64,000 nucleotides of DNA, from contig CAMAXI010000002.1 of NCBI GenBank assembly GCA_945862165.1, forward strand, positions 124,001 through 188,000. Direction: 5' to 3'. This document shows positions 7,797-16,727 of this stretch, one piece after another. Both the position numbers and the translations under genes were made by a program. The notes below the pieces were generated by a model. That model ran no database searches, was not told where the DNA came from, and saw only the letters and a list, made by a program, of their open reading frames with translations. This stretch comes from Chryseobacterium gleum (GTDB lineage: Bacteria > Bacteroidota > Bacteroidia > Flavobacteriales_D > Crocinitomicaceae). Within the stretch, counting starts at the first letter, position 1. The number at the start of each line of letters is the position of its first letter.

Positions 7797-8870
7797 ATGG
7801 AAAAGAAAATCAACATTCGTAATTTAACATTACCAGAATTACAAGCGGCATTTGTAGAAATGGGAGAAAAAGCCTTCCGTGCCAAACAAGTGTATGAATG
7901 GCTTTGGAAAAAAAACAGTGGAAAATTTAGCGAAATGTCTAATTTGAGTGTCGCTTTACGGGATAATTTAGAAACTACTTTTTTCATCGATAAAATTATT
8001 CTAGACGACCAACAAATAAGTTCCGATAAAACCATAAAATGTGCGTTTCAAGTGGAACCAAACAAAGTAGTAGAAGGGGTGCTAATTCCTACTACTTCCC
8101 GAACTACTGCATGTATTTCTTCCCAAGTTGGTTGTAGTTTAGCATGTACGTTTTGTGCTACTGGTAAACTTAAATTATTACGTAATTTGACTGCAGGTGA
8201 AATTGTGGACCAAGTAGTTTACTTAAAAAATGAAGCGGAATCGCGTTATGGACAAACACTCTCTAACATTGTTTACATGGGTATGGGAGAACCATTATTG
8301 AATTATAAAAATGTATTGCGATCCACCGAAATACTTACTTCCGAAGAAGGTTTAGGTATGTCTCCAAAACGTATTACAGTTTCTACTGCCGGCATCGCAA
8401 AAATGATTAAACAATTAGGAGATGATCAAGTGAAATTCAATTTAGCCTTATCTCTTCACGCAGCGAATGATGAAAAACGGGATAAAATCATGGAAATTAA
8501 TGAATCTAACAATTTAGAAAAATTAAAAGAGGCATTGATTTATTTTCATGAAAAAACGGGCACACGTGTCACCTTCGAATACATCATCTTTAAAGACTTC
8601 AACGACAACTTGATGGACGCTAAAGAACTTGCCGAATTTTGTAAATGTGTCCCTTGTAAAATCAATATTATTGAATACAATCCAATTGACGGAGAAAACT
8701 TCCAAAAAGCGGATGAAAAAGCGACAAATGCATTTGCAGAATTCTTAGAAGCACGAAATCTAATCGTCAATATTCGTCGTAGTCGTGGTAAAGATATTGA
8801 TGCTGCCTGCGGACAATTAGCCAATAAAAATAAGACGATTGCAAAAGAAGAAAGAATTTTAAAAAAATGA
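7797..8870 (+). CDS. rlmN: 23S rRNA (adenine-2503-C2)-methyltransferase RlmN
   Basis: RlmN is a radical-SAM enzyme that methylates C2 of A2503 in 23S rRNA (and A37 of some tRNAs), tuning peptidyl-transferase function. The 357-residue protein has the N-terminal domain (FRAKQVYEWLWKK), the radical-SAM cysteines CSLACTFC (C113, C117, C120), the GMGEPL motif and the second catalytic cysteine C338 in DIDAACGQLA. All residues needed for the ping-pong methyl transfer mechanism are therefore present. Its stop overlaps the start of the next gene by four bases (ATGA at 8867-8870), indicating translational coupling. It differs from the resistance enzyme Cfr only in details I cannot test here, but context and length favour RlmN. 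Confidence 0.95.
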   Translation: MEKKINIRNLTLPELQAAFVEMGEKAFRAKQVYEWLWKKNSGKFSEMSNLSVALRDNLETTFFIDKIILDDQQISSDKTIKCAFQVEPNKVVEGVLIPTTSRTTACISSQVGCSLACTFCATGKLKLLRNLTAGEIVDQVVYLKNEAESRYGQTLSNIVYMGMGEPLLNYKNVLRSTEILTSEEGLGMSPKRITVSTAGIAKMIKQLGDDQVKFNLALSLHAANDEKRDKIMEINESNNLEKLKEALIYFHEKTGTRVTFEYIIFKDFNDNLMDAKELAEFCKCVPCKINIIEYNPIDGENFQKADEKATNAFAEFLEARNLIVNIRRSRGKDIDAACGQLANKNKTIAKEERILKK

Positions 8871-9994
8871 TTCAAAGGTACATCGCTCCTAAAATTAAAG
8901 AACACCTCGCTACCCACAATATACTAGTTTTGTTAGGTACACGTGGTGTGCAAAAATTTGAATTAGTAGCGAGTTGTATTGAAAACCAAGAGGAAATTCT
9001 AACCATTGACGCTTCAAAGAAAAAAGTTCGAAAAGAAATAGAAGCCCTAAAAACAGAAGGATACCTCTCCTATTTTGGATTCAAAAAATACATTCTTATT
9101 CGCGATGCCCAATACCTAGCTAATTTGCAAGAAATCATAGAAGAAGTTCTAGATAAAAATGCGGCAATTAACCTTGTACTTTTATGTTCCTATGAGCCAA
9201 TTCTAGACCCAGTTCTCCGTGACGTGCTTCAAATGGAGGGATTAGAAATTCAAATCTTCCCACTGCTATTCCAAGAAATTGCCAATCAACAAGGAATCGT
9301 AGAATTCGACAAACGATTGGAGCAACGCATCGTATTTGGTAATTACCCAAGTGTAGTAGCAGACCCAGAATCCGCAGAAATGTTTTTGAATCAACTAGTA
9401 AAAGATGCTATTTTCACGCAATTAAACCCGAATGAACGCATCAACAAAGGACCAAAACTGATGAAAATGCTTCAGATTTTAGCGTTTGAAATCGGTCAAG
9501 CTATCTCCTATAACGATATTGGTTTACGCTGTGGTTTAGATAATGAAACTGTAGAACGTTATATAGAATTACTAGAAAAAGCATATTTGCTAAAAAAAAT
9601 TCCATGTTATTTCAACAACAACACCTACGAATTAAAGAAAACGCACACGGTTTACTTCCTTGACAACGGGATTCGAAATGCCATTATTAAAAATTTTCAT
9701 GGTTTCGATTTGCGTAATGATATTGATGCTTTATGGAAAAATTGGTTGATTGCGGAACGAATTAAATGGAACGATTACAACGGATTAAAGGCAAACTACT
9801 ACTTCTGGAAAACGCACACAAAACAACAAATGGACTTCATCGAGGAACGGGAAGGTAAATTAATGGCATACAAGTCATTATGGGACAAGCGTAAAAAACC
9901 AAAATTCCCTGCAAGTTTCAAAAAATATTACCCAGAAGCAGGTTTATTTGCTTTAAATAGAACTACTTACTGGGGATTTTTAAGTAAAAAATAA
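8867..9994 (+). CDS. DUF4143-type ATPase family protein with degenerate P-loop
   Basis: This 375-residue protein follows the layout of the bacterial AAA-like family with a C-terminal DUF4143 domain: a P-loop region, a helical wHTH segment (ISYNDIGLRCGLDNETVERYIELLEKAYLL) and a nuclease-like end (YFWKTHTKQQMDFIEE). The nucleotide site is eroded. The Walker A position reads LLGTRGVQKFEL where GPRxxGKTTL is usual, and Walker B reads ILIRDAQ instead of a DEIQ-like motif. The end keeps an Asp and a Lys at expected nuclease positions. It overlaps rlmN by four bases and is followed three bases later by a GT2 gene. Function is unknown; loss of ATP hydrolysis is an inference from motifs. Confidence 0.65.
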   Translation: MIQRYIAPKIKEHLATHNILVLLGTRGVQKFELVASCIENQEEILTIDASKKKVRKEIEALKTEGYLSYFGFKKYILIRDAQYLANLQEIIEEVLDKNAAINLVLLCSYEPILDPVLRDVLQMEGLEIQIFPLLFQEIANQQGIVEFDKRLEQRIVFGNYPSVVADPESAEMFLNQLVKDAIFTQLNPNERINKGPKLMKMLQILAFEIGQAISYNDIGLRCGLDNETVERYIELLEKAYLLKKIPCYFNNNTYELKKTHTVYFLDNGIRNAIIKNFHGFDLRNDIDALWKNWLIAERIKWNDYNGLKANYYFWKTHTKQQMDFIEEREGKLMAYKSLWDKRKKPKFPASFKKYYPEAGLFALNRTTYWGFLSKK

Positions 9995-9997
9995 TTC

Positions 9998-10789
9998 ATG
10001 AGTGCAAACATTACAATACGTTTAATCATTGCTGTCTATAAAAACACGACATTTCTAAAAAAAGTATTAGACTCGGTGGAACAACAATCCTATCGTAATT
10101 TCGTAGTAACGATTGTCGAAGATGGAAATTCAGAAGTAATGCGCAGTTTTGTGCAACAAACAAACTATTCCTTTTCGATTACACATTATACCCAAGAAGA
10201 TATTGGCTTTCGAAAAAATAAAATTCTAAACGTAGCGCTAAGAGAAGCTACTGAAGATCTTTGTGTTTTTATTGATGGTGATTGTGTTTTGCATCCAAGC
10301 TACCTAAAAACGTATGTGAAATACTTCGACCCTAATACAGTTTTATACGCTAAGCGGACCAATTTAGACAAAAAAACATCTGAAAAATTACTTCAGTCAA
10401 ACAACATTATTCCTTCAAAATGGGGAATGATTCTAAACGGAAGTACCCGTGTGGAAGATAGTTTCAGACTACCTTGGAAACCAGTTAAATTCAAGAAAAA
10501 TCCAAATATTATTGGTTGTAATATGGCTATTCCGATGCATATAATCAAAACAGTAAACGGATTTGACGAAGATTATGAAATTACAGGCTATGGGGAGGAT
10601 TGTGACATCGAATGGCGAATGAAAAAAGCAGGTTTTAAGTTCATCGATCTAAAATTTCATGTCATCCAATTTCACTTATACCACGAGCGACCAGAGCGTG
10701 AAGATCAAACAGCAATAAGTAGAAAAATGTATCACGAAAAAATGGAAATTGGAGCAGTTTTTTGTAAAAATGGCTTAGTTAAATCCTAA
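9998..10789 (+). CDS. Glycosyltransferase family 2 protein
   Basis: This 263-residue soluble GT-A enzyme begins with the nucleotide-sugar-binding fold (ITIRLIIAVYKNTTFLKKVLDS). It has the metal-binding DGD at residues 93-95 (FIDGDCVLHP) and the C-terminal galactosyltransferase-like segment GFDEDYEITGYGEDCDIEWRM that carries the acceptor-side ED. Such enzymes build lipopolysaccharide or capsule glycans at the inner membrane. Donor and acceptor cannot be read from sequence. It lies three bases after the DUF4143 gene and converges with the next gene, overlapping its stop by four bases. Confidence 0.85.
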   Translation: MSANITIRLIIAVYKNTTFLKKVLDSVEQQSYRNFVVTIVEDGNSEVMRSFVQQTNYSFSITHYTQEDIGFRKNKILNVALREATEDLCVFIDGDCVLHPSYLKTYVKYFDPNTVLYAKRTNLDKKTSEKLLQSNNIIPSKWGMILNGSTRVEDSFRLPWKPVKFKKNPNIIGCNMAIPMHIIKTVNGFDEDYEITGYGEDCDIEWRMKKAGFKFIDLKFHVIQFHLYHERPEREDQTAISRKMYHEKMEIGAVFCKNGLVKS

Positions 10790-12255
10790 TTTTCGCGTTT
10801 CAAAACGTAAACTGTATACGTATCCATAGGAGATACTAATTGCCTGAAAAATGTAATATTCCAAATGAAGGAATCCGAGGAAGTACACAAAATTTGTTTC
10901 TTCTTTAGGAAAGTAGGAATTCTATCCCCTGTCTTTACTGCTAATAATACATTTCCTTTTTCTCTTTTTTCAACATTTTTAAGGCAGGCATAATCTGTAA
11001 CTTGAAGTACTTGTAAATTAGTATGCCGATAAAAATGAATTCCTTCATATGGATTTTTCTCTAAATAATACAATTTAGTGGGTGTTTTGAAGGAAAAATA
11101 AATTGTTTTATACAAATCAAAAGTAGGATTTAATGGGCGAATAGCTTGAACCAATGAGAATGAAAGATTGAAAACAAGATACACTACAACAAACCAATTA
11201 AATAATTTAATTTTTGTTAAGTCTATCTGATATTTTACATCCACCAAGCGAATACTTTCTATCAATAAAAATGGCAATACCATTAAAATTGGAAAGAAAA
11301 AACGGAGTTCTTTGTGCGCAATAAAAAAATGAATGCCAAGAAAAGACACTAAACACCAAGTCAAAACATCCTTTGGTTTCCAAAATACATAACACAAAAT
11401 AGCTACTATATATACTAAACTAAATGGCGCTATTCCAATTTTATATGCTTCTGTAAAGTAAAAATTCCACGGGGATTCTCCGAAAAAAGACACACGATTT
11501 TGTACTATGTTATGATTAAAAAAATTCCAAAAATAATTCCAGGAAGAAATCGTAAAGGATTCATAAAAAAGGCTATCCAAAAGAATTCCGAAAAGAAAAA
11601 TAAGTACAAATCCTGTACTTACATACAATACTATTTTTCTGCCAATCTTTTGAATCAATAGGCTCCAAGCAAATAATCCAAGTATCAAAAATATACTCTG
11701 AAATCGAAATAAAAAGGAAAATCCGAACAAACAACCAATCCAAACATATTTCAAAAAGTCGTTTTTATCTGTCTGTAAATAAATTACTAACGCAATAAAA
11801 AAAATGGCGCCTGACCAGTTTTCCGAGCTAAATCTAACCGAATTGAAAATTAAAAACCAAGTCAAAAAGCTTAAAAGAGTAAACCAATACTTTAGCTTTA
11901 AATTATTGATTTTCAAGGACATGTATTGATAAAATTTTAACATCGAATAAAAAGCTAAACACGCAGACATTATTCGTAAAAAAAGCACAACAATAAATGG
12001 CGAAGTAATAGAAAAACAAGAGGATATTCGATAAATGATAATCGCAATTATTGGTTGAATTGTTGCGCGCATTTTTTCATGATACTCCCAAGGAAGATTC
12101 TCCGCCTGATTTAAATGCAATTTTAATCCCGCAAATTCTAAGAGTTGATAATGTTCATCTGCTTGATAATATCCTACTGAAAAAAATGCTGCGAGCATTA
12201 ATAGAAGAAAACTGCATGGAATAATAAAAGATTTTCGAAGCAACTTTTCAGACAT
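10786..12255 (-). CDS. GT22-like membrane mannosyltransferase (Alg9/PIG family relative)
   Basis: A 489-residue polytopic membrane protein with roughly ten hydrophobic helices. The first external loop has YYQADEHYQLLEFAGLKL and LPWEYHEKMRATIQP. This matches the pattern of GT22 GT-C enzymes, in which an acidic DE pair after helix 1 is catalytic and a W(E)Y...R(A/S) motif follows. Those enzymes use polyprenyl-phosphate sugars on the outer face of the inner membrane. In bacteria the substrate is not established. It stands alone on the minus strand, tail to tail with the GT2 gene. The assignment rests on the loop-1 motif and topology only. Confidence 0.6.
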   Translation of the reverse strand: MSEKLLRKSFIIPCSFLLLMLAAFFSVGYYQADEHYQLLEFAGLKLHLNQAENLPWEYHEKMRATIQPIIAIIIYRISSCFSITSPFIVVLFLRIMSACLAFYSMLKFYQYMSLKINNLKLKYWFTLLSFLTWFLIFNSVRFSSENWSGAIFFIALVIYLQTDKNDFLKYVWIGCLFGFSFLFRFQSIFLILGLFAWSLLIQKIGRKIVLYVSTGFVLIFLFGILLDSLFYESFTISSWNYFWNFFNHNIVQNRVSFFGESPWNFYFTEAYKIGIAPFSLVYIVAILCYVFWKPKDVLTWCLVSFLGIHFFIAHKELRFFFPILMVLPFLLIESIRLVDVKYQIDLTKIKLFNWFVVVYLVFNLSFSLVQAIRPLNPTFDLYKTIYFSFKTPTKLYYLEKNPYEGIHFYRHTNLQVLQVTDYACLKNVEKREKGNVLLAVKTGDRIPTFLKKKQILCTSSDSFIWNITFFRQLVSPMDTYTVYVLKREN

Positions 12256-12380
12256 TTTACACTTAAAATTCTACTAATTTAAAGATATTATTTACATGTG
12301 GTTTATATTTATTCCTAGTTACTGTGATGCGTTCCACGGAAAGTTTTTACCTTTACGTTACTTCATAAAAGCAATATAGT

Positions 12381-13190
12381 ATGTCAAAATTTGATACCAA
12401 AGAAGATTTATTAGTTTCGATTCAATTGTTATTTAACAACCTGAAAATCGGAAAACTAAGCGAAGAGGATATGGAAACATTGGTGAATAGCACCCGCGAA
12501 TTACACGAACGCGCACTCATTCTTCGATACAAAGCATACGAACATAAAATTTATGGAGAAACTTCGAATGAAATAAACGACGTTGTAATTCCAGAACATG
12601 TTCAAGAACATATAATTGTTGAGCCTGTCATTCCAAACATTGAACCTGAAAAGAAAGAAGTTGTTTTAGAAAAAAAACACATCGAAACTCCTTCTTTTGA
12701 TATGTCTTTTTCCTTGTTCGACCAAATAGAGGAACCACAAAAAGAAGAAGAAATAATCCTACCAACCGAAATTAGCGTTGAAGAACCTGAACAAGAAATA
12801 GATGATTTTATAGTTTCGGAAGCCTTAGAAAGTGTTGAAATAATTCCTACCCCAGAAACAATTGCACCTATTACAGAAACCTCTTCCGCTCCAAAAGATC
12901 TGTTTGACAAAATGTTAGAACAAGACAATTCACTGGGCGCAAAATTAATGTTCTCCAAAATTGAGTCGCTACAAACGGCTTTTGGATTAAACGAAAAACT
13001 GCAAATTATTCGTGAATTATTTAAAGGTTCTAGCGAAGATTATACGCAAGCAATTCAAATATTGGATGTACAACCAAATTTCGAACAAGCAAAAGCTATT
13101 TTAAGCAACTTCACATTAGAATATGCTTGGGAATTAGACACCCCATTAGCAATCGAATTCGTTCAAAAAATTGCGCGTAGATATGCTTAA
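12381..13190 (+). CDS. Conserved Bacteroidota protein with acidic linker, function unknown
   Basis: This 269-residue, probably cytoplasmic protein has three parts. The N-terminal helical region (1-60) reads LLVSIQLLFNNL and SEEDMETLVNSTRELHERAL. The low-complexity middle (about 75-175) is rich in Glu, Pro and Ile. The C-terminal helical domain (about 180-269) reads FGLNEKLQIIRELFKGSSED, then YTQAIQILD, and ends EFVQKIARRYA. I recognise the C-terminal pattern (I-N-(D/E)-(R/K)-F/L-x-F-I-x-E-L-F-x-G-x-x-x-x-Y) from many uncharacterised Bacteroidota proteins but know no function. A weak TACCTTTA -7 box lies near 12346. The M28 peptidase gene starts inside its last codons. Confidence 0.6.
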   Translation: MSKFDTKEDLLVSIQLLFNNLKIGKLSEEDMETLVNSTRELHERALILRYKAYEHKIYGETSNEINDVVIPEHVQEHIIVEPVIPNIEPEKKEVVLEKKHIETPSFDMSFSLFDQIEEPQKEEEIILPTEISVEEPEQEIDDFIVSEALESVEIIPTPETIAPITETSSAPKDLFDKMLEQDNSLGAKLMFSKIESLQTAFGLNEKLQIIRELFKGSSEDYTQAIQILDVQPNFEQAKAILSNFTLEYAWELDTPLAIEFVQKIARRYA

Positions 13191-14457
13191 ATGCAGTGTT
13201 ACATTTTGTTTCCTAGTTCTAATTCAAGCTCTATTTGCACAATTAGAAGAAGCAAAAAGAATCACACAACACTTATGTAGTAGAGAGTTCCAAGGAAGAG
13301 GATACGTCAACCATGGAGACTCCATTGCTGCACGTTTTATAGAAAACGAATTCTCAAAAATAGGACTAAATTACATCCAAAATCAAACGTCTTACTTTCA
13401 GTCGTTTGCACATAATGTAGTCACATTTCCAGGTGAAATGTCTGTAGTACTAAATAATGACACCCTAGTACCTGGTATAGACTTTATGGTAGATCCTAAT
13501 TCTGGTTCCAGTAATGAAATATGGAACTATCGAATTTTAACTATCGATGAATTATTTGATGTGGAATTAAAAAACAGATTCCTAGATTCCAAACGAAAGA
13601 TTGCTGCAAACATCAATAGTTGCATTATCGACATACGACAAATCAAAGGAGACTCTTTAAAAAAACTGCATCGTGAAATCATTCCAACATTAGCACAACA
13701 GTTACATGTACTGGTGATAACCGATGAAAAATTTACTTTTTCAGTTGGAAACGAACCTTACTCCTTCAGTTTAGTATTTGTGAAAGGTCAAAAATTCACC
13801 AGTATTTCCTCGATAAAAACCCATATTCAATCCCGATTTAAAGAAAATTACCTTTCTTCAAATGTTATCGGAACAATTCCTGCGGTAAAAAAGACAAAAA
13901 AAACGATTGTAATAACTGCGCATTATGATCATTTAGGGAAAATGGGGGAAAACACATACTTCCCTGGCGCTAATGACAATGCTTCTGGAGTGGCTATGCT
14001 TCTGGAACTTGCGCGCTATTATACCAAAAATCCAACAAAATATAATCTATTATTTATTGCTTTTGCAGGAGAAGAAGCTGGCTTAATCGGATCGTCTTAT
14101 TTTGTTCAATATCCATGGATAAAATTAGAAGACATACATTTCTTATTGAATCTTGACATCATGGGGAGCGGAGAAGAAGGAATCACTGTGGTAAATGCAA
14201 CGAAACATCCTGAATCTTTTCAAAAACTGGTAGATATCAATACCCAAGAAAAGTATGTACCTATAGTTAAATCTAGAGGTCCTGCAGCTAATTCCGATCA
14301 CTACTGGTTTTCAGAACGAGGCGTACCTGCGTTTTTCATCTACACCATGGGGCCTAACAAAAATTACCACGATATTTTTGACACCTATGAAAACCTAAGT
14401 TTTTCAAAGTTCATTCCTATTTCAGAATTACTAAAAAAATTCATTGGTGGATTGTAA
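13183..14457 (+). CDS. Secreted M28 family zinc peptidase
   Basis: This 424-residue exported peptidase has a signal peptide (MLKCSVTFCFLVLIQALFAQ). The M28 catalytic domain has its metal ligands in order: HYDHLG, the bridging Asp in GANDNASGV, GEEAGLIGS, LNLDIMG and a final His in NSDHYWF. M28 enzymes are di-zinc aminopeptidases that act on peptides outside the cytoplasm. Residues about 95-220 form an inserted region before the catalytic core, where some family members carry a PA-like domain; I do not recognise it clearly here. I prefer the ATG at 13183, which starts the signal peptide, over a TTG 12 bases upstream. It overlaps the end of the previous gene by eight bases. Confidence 0.87.
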   Translation: MLKCSVTFCFLVLIQALFAQLEEAKRITQHLCSREFQGRGYVNHGDSIAARFIENEFSKIGLNYIQNQTSYFQSFAHNVVTFPGEMSVVLNNDTLVPGIDFMVDPNSGSSNEIWNYRILTIDELFDVELKNRFLDSKRKIAANINSCIIDIRQIKGDSLKKLHREIIPTLAQQLHVLVITDEKFTFSVGNEPYSFSLVFVKGQKFTSISSIKTHIQSRFKENYLSSNVIGTIPAVKKTKKTIVITAHYDHLGKMGENTYFPGANDNASGVAMLLELARYYTKNPTKYNLLFIAFAGEEAGLIGSSYFVQYPWIKLEDIHFLLNLDIMGSGEEGITVVNATKHPESFQKLVDINTQEKYVPIVKSRGPAANSDHYWFSERGVPAFFIYTMGPNKNYHDIFDTYENLSFSKFIPISELLKKFIGGL

Positions 14458-15445
14458 GTCTATTTTCTTGAAATTAAGATTTCTTTGTACCAAAGAACAG
14501 GCATCATTTCATTGTCCCACGCAGCGTAGACGAAGTGCTTTACTTTTTACTACCTTCTTTCTTCTTTCCTCTTTCTTCTTTTCTCTTTCAACTACCTACG
14601 CACAATCTACATTCTTTACAACTTCGGATACGCTAAACAGCAAACGAAGTATAGGAATTAATATGTTATACGGCGGAGTTTGGTCAAGTAGCCTTGTAAT
14701 GCTGAATAATGCTTGGTATAAAGACTATCCAAAATCATCTTTTCACACCTTTAATGATGCAGGAGAATGGATGCAAATGGATAAATGTGGACATGCCTAT
14801 ACGAGTTACCAGATCAGTAAATCGCTCACTTCCTTGTATCGATGGACAGGTATGAAACCAAAAAAGGCCGTAATCGCTGGAACACTAATTACTTTAGGAT
14901 ATCAGGCATCCATAGAATATTTAGATGGTCGAAGTGCTGCCTGGGGATTTTCTTGGAGTGATATTGCAGCTAACACAAGTGGCGGTTTATTATTTGGCAT
15001 ACAACAGTACTTTTGGAAGCAACAATTTATTCTTTTTAAAGAAAGTTATTCCAATAGCCCCTATGCAAAATTACGTCCAAACGTTCTTGGAAACAACCTA
15101 GCCGAACGCTATTTAAAAGATTATAATGGACAGACATATTGGTTGAGTTTTGCACCGAAAAATATTTTACCGAATGCTAAAATACCAAATTGGTTACTGC
15201 TTTCTGTTGGATATAGTGTGGATGCAAAAATAATCGGTGATAAAAACAATTATATATCATCCAATAATGAAACTTACAACGCTTCTCGTGAGTTTCTTGT
15301 ATCCTTAGATATTGATCTTTCAAAATTGCCTATCAAACGCAAATGGATAAAAAATATACTACGTCCGATAAATGCGATAAAAATTCCTCTTCCTACGTTA
15401 AGATGGAAGAACGGAATCTGTTACGGACACGGAATGTACTTTTAG
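14444..15445 (+). CDS. DUF2279 family predicted periplasmic protein
   Basis: The recognisable DUF2279 part starts around MLYGGVWSSSLVMLNNAW. It includes FNDAGEWMQMDKCGHAYTSY, a dense aromatic/His segment typical of the family, and LEYLDG-like IEYLDGRSAAWGFSWSDIAAN. A signal peptide-like segment (ALLFTTFFLLSSFFFSLSTT) precedes it and ends TYAQ. The start is uncertain: there is no ATG upstream of the signal peptide. Possible starts are TTG 14444, GTG 14447 or TTG 14468, and the frame is open back into the M28 gene. The region 14505-14540 may be a dispersed repeat that replaced the native start. Function of DUF2279 is unknown. The end of the gene is followed at once by an AGTAACGAG-type repeat. 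Confidence 0.65.
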   Translation: MVDCKSIFLKLRFLCTKEQASFHCPTQRRRSALLFTTFFLLSSFFFSLSTTYAQSTFFTTSDTLNSKRSIGINMLYGGVWSSSLVMLNNAWYKDYPKSSFHTFNDAGEWMQMDKCGHAYTSYQISKSLTSLYRWTGMKPKKAVIAGTLITLGYQASIEYLDGRSAAWGFSWSDIAANTSGGLLFGIQQYFWKQQFILFKESYSNSPYAKLRPNVLGNNLAERYLKDYNGQTYWLSFAPKNILPNAKIPNWLLLSVGYSVDAKIIGDKNNYISSNNETYNASREFLVSLDIDLSKLPIKRKWIKNILRPINAIKIPLPTLRWKNGICYGHGMYF

Positions 15446-15565
15446 TAACGAGAAAAGTGTAAAGAGCGACGTCTATAGACTTTACAAAGATTCTATTTAT
15501 CGTTACTCGTCACTCGATTTATCCCTGAGGTTAGTTTACCTTGAGCTTGTCGAAAGGAAGGGTCA
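15446..15565. repeat. Inverted AGTAACG/CGTTACT pair and dispersed TTGAGCTTGTCGAAA element
   Basis: Between the convergent DUF2279 and gatC genes lie an AGTAACGAG-type unit just after 15443, its inverted form CGTTACTCGTCACTCG (15501-15516), and an element at 15523-15565. The latter contains TTGAGCTTGTCGAAA and has inverted CCCT..AGGG ends. A shorter relative lies at 21130-21152. I recall this element as a common intergenic repeat in Bacteroidota. The gatC stop codon (15563-15565) lies in its last bases. Confidence 0.5.
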
Positions 15566-15853
15566 CTTACTTAGTACTTTTGGAATTCTAAAATAATCTG
15601 AATCACGTTTTGGTGCATTTTTCAATGCTTCTTCGTGTGTTAATGAATCTACAGCAATATCTTCACGAAGCACATTTACCTCATCGGACATGAAAATTAA
15701 CGGTTCAACACCTTCTGTATCTACTTCAGATAATTTATCCATAAACGTAATGATACGTTCCATATCTTCTTTGATAGCTTGTTTGCCTTCTCCAGTAAAT
15801 TCTAATCGTGCCAAATGAGCAATGTGATCAACTGTTTTTTCATCGATATGCAT
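15563..15853 (-). CDS. gatC: Asp-tRNA(Asn)/Glu-tRNA(Gln) amidotransferase subunit C
   Basis: GatC is the small subunit of GatCAB, which converts mischarged Glu-tRNA(Gln) or Asp-tRNA(Asn) to the correct amide form. The 96-residue length is normal. The N-terminus HIDEKTVDHIAHLARLEF is the standard GatC helix, followed by MERIITFMDKLSEVDTEGVEPL and the C-terminal ALKNAPKRDSDYFRIPKVL segment that wraps around GatA. gatA and gatB are not in the window. It begins a minus-strand run, with plsC about 75 bases upstream. Confidence 0.93.
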   Translation of the reverse strand: MHIDEKTVDHIAHLARLEFTGEGKQAIKEDMERIITFMDKLSEVDTEGVEPLIFMSDEVNVLREDIAVDSLTHEEALKNAPKRDSDYFRIPKVLSK

Positions 15854-15928
15854 AGGATCTTAATTTTTTACAAATATAATTCGAATTTCGCTTTGTTCTA
15901 AACTTTTAAAAACCTTTCGGTTGTTCAA

Positions 15929-16669
15929 TTACGATTTAGTAAGTAATGGAGCATTAATCGTTTCAAAAGCATTTAATTTCAAGTCTTCTAGTTCAGTATT
16001 GGTAACCGTAATTGCATCTATTATTGGGTGAACTACCACTTGCGCAGTTCCAGGTCGAGCAACACTTTGTTTCACCGCTGGATCTTCGAGTAACTCATAA
16101 TTATTCAAAAAAGTAATCGGAACGATTGGGACCTGATTATTCTTTGCCAAACGAAAAGCACCATCTTTAAAGATTTGTAAAGTAGGAACGAGATGCTCTT
16201 TAATTCCTCCTTCTGGAAAAATAATAATGCTCCACCCTTGTTTTAGTGCTTGATCTGCCGCTTCCAAAGCTTTATGGGCATTTCTACCTCCTTTATTACG
16301 ATACACCGGAATATGTAATCGTTTGAAAAATGTCTTTACCAATGGAACTTTAAGTAATTCTGCTTTTCCTAAAAACAAAAAAGGATGTTTTGGAAACAAC
16401 AAATACATAAAAAGAATATCCAAAAACGAGGTGTGATTCGCAATGAAAACACATGGACCTTCAGGCACCGAAAAAGTAGTTTTAGGTTGAATACGATATC
16501 CTGCTAAAAAACAAAGTAATCGACACCAAAAAACAAATAACGGAAACGCTTTCTTTTTGGTTTTATCCCTTAATAACAAAAGAAGTATTGGTACATATAA
16601 AAGTAAAAGGGTAACTAAAAATAAGATACCCAAATACAATTTAAAGAAAATAGATATGAATTTATTCAT
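15929..16669 (-). CDS. plsC: 1-acyl-sn-glycerol-3-phosphate acyltransferase (PlsC family)
   Basis: PlsC-type enzymes acylate lysophosphatidate to phosphatidate at the inner membrane, the second step of phospholipid synthesis. The 246-residue protein has a hydrophobic N-terminal anchor (about residues 8-34), the catalytic HX4D motif as NHTSFLD (H79, D84), a KAELLKVPL/ PVYRNKGGR region that binds the glycerol phosphate, and FPEGG. A related ornithine-lipid or lipid A acyltransferase of the same superfamily cannot be excluded. A repeat block (16677-16724) separates it from the M42 gene. Confidence 0.85.
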   Translation of the reverse strand: MNKFISIFFKLYLGILFLVTLLLLYVPILLLLLRDKTKKKAFPLFVFWCRLLCFLAGYRIQPKTTFSVPEGPCVFIANHTSFLDILFMYLLFPKHPFLFLGKAELLKVPLVKTFFKRLHIPVYRNKGGRNAHKALEAADQALKQGWSIIIFPEGGIKEHLVPTLQIFKDGAFRLAKNNQVPIVPITFLNNYELLEDPAVKQSVARPGTAQVVVHPIIDAITVTNTELEDLKLNAFETINAPLLTKS

Positions 16670-16676
16670 AGAATGA

Positions 16677-16724
16677 ATCTAATGTCTTTCGTCTTTTGTC
16701 TAATGTCTAATGTCTTTTATCTAA
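16677..16724. repeat. Short-repeat block of GTCTTTT/TAATGTCT units
   Basis: About seven degenerate units of the form AATGTCTTTCGTCTTTTGTC fill the gap between the M42 peptidase stop and plsC. On the opposite strand they read as AAAGAC units, the same family as 7664-7723. Confidence 0.6.
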
Positions 16725-16727
16725 AAC

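Noticed and set aside
13171-13182. TTG start extending the M28 peptidase by four residues
   Set aside because: The ATG at 13183 starts a cleaner signal peptide.
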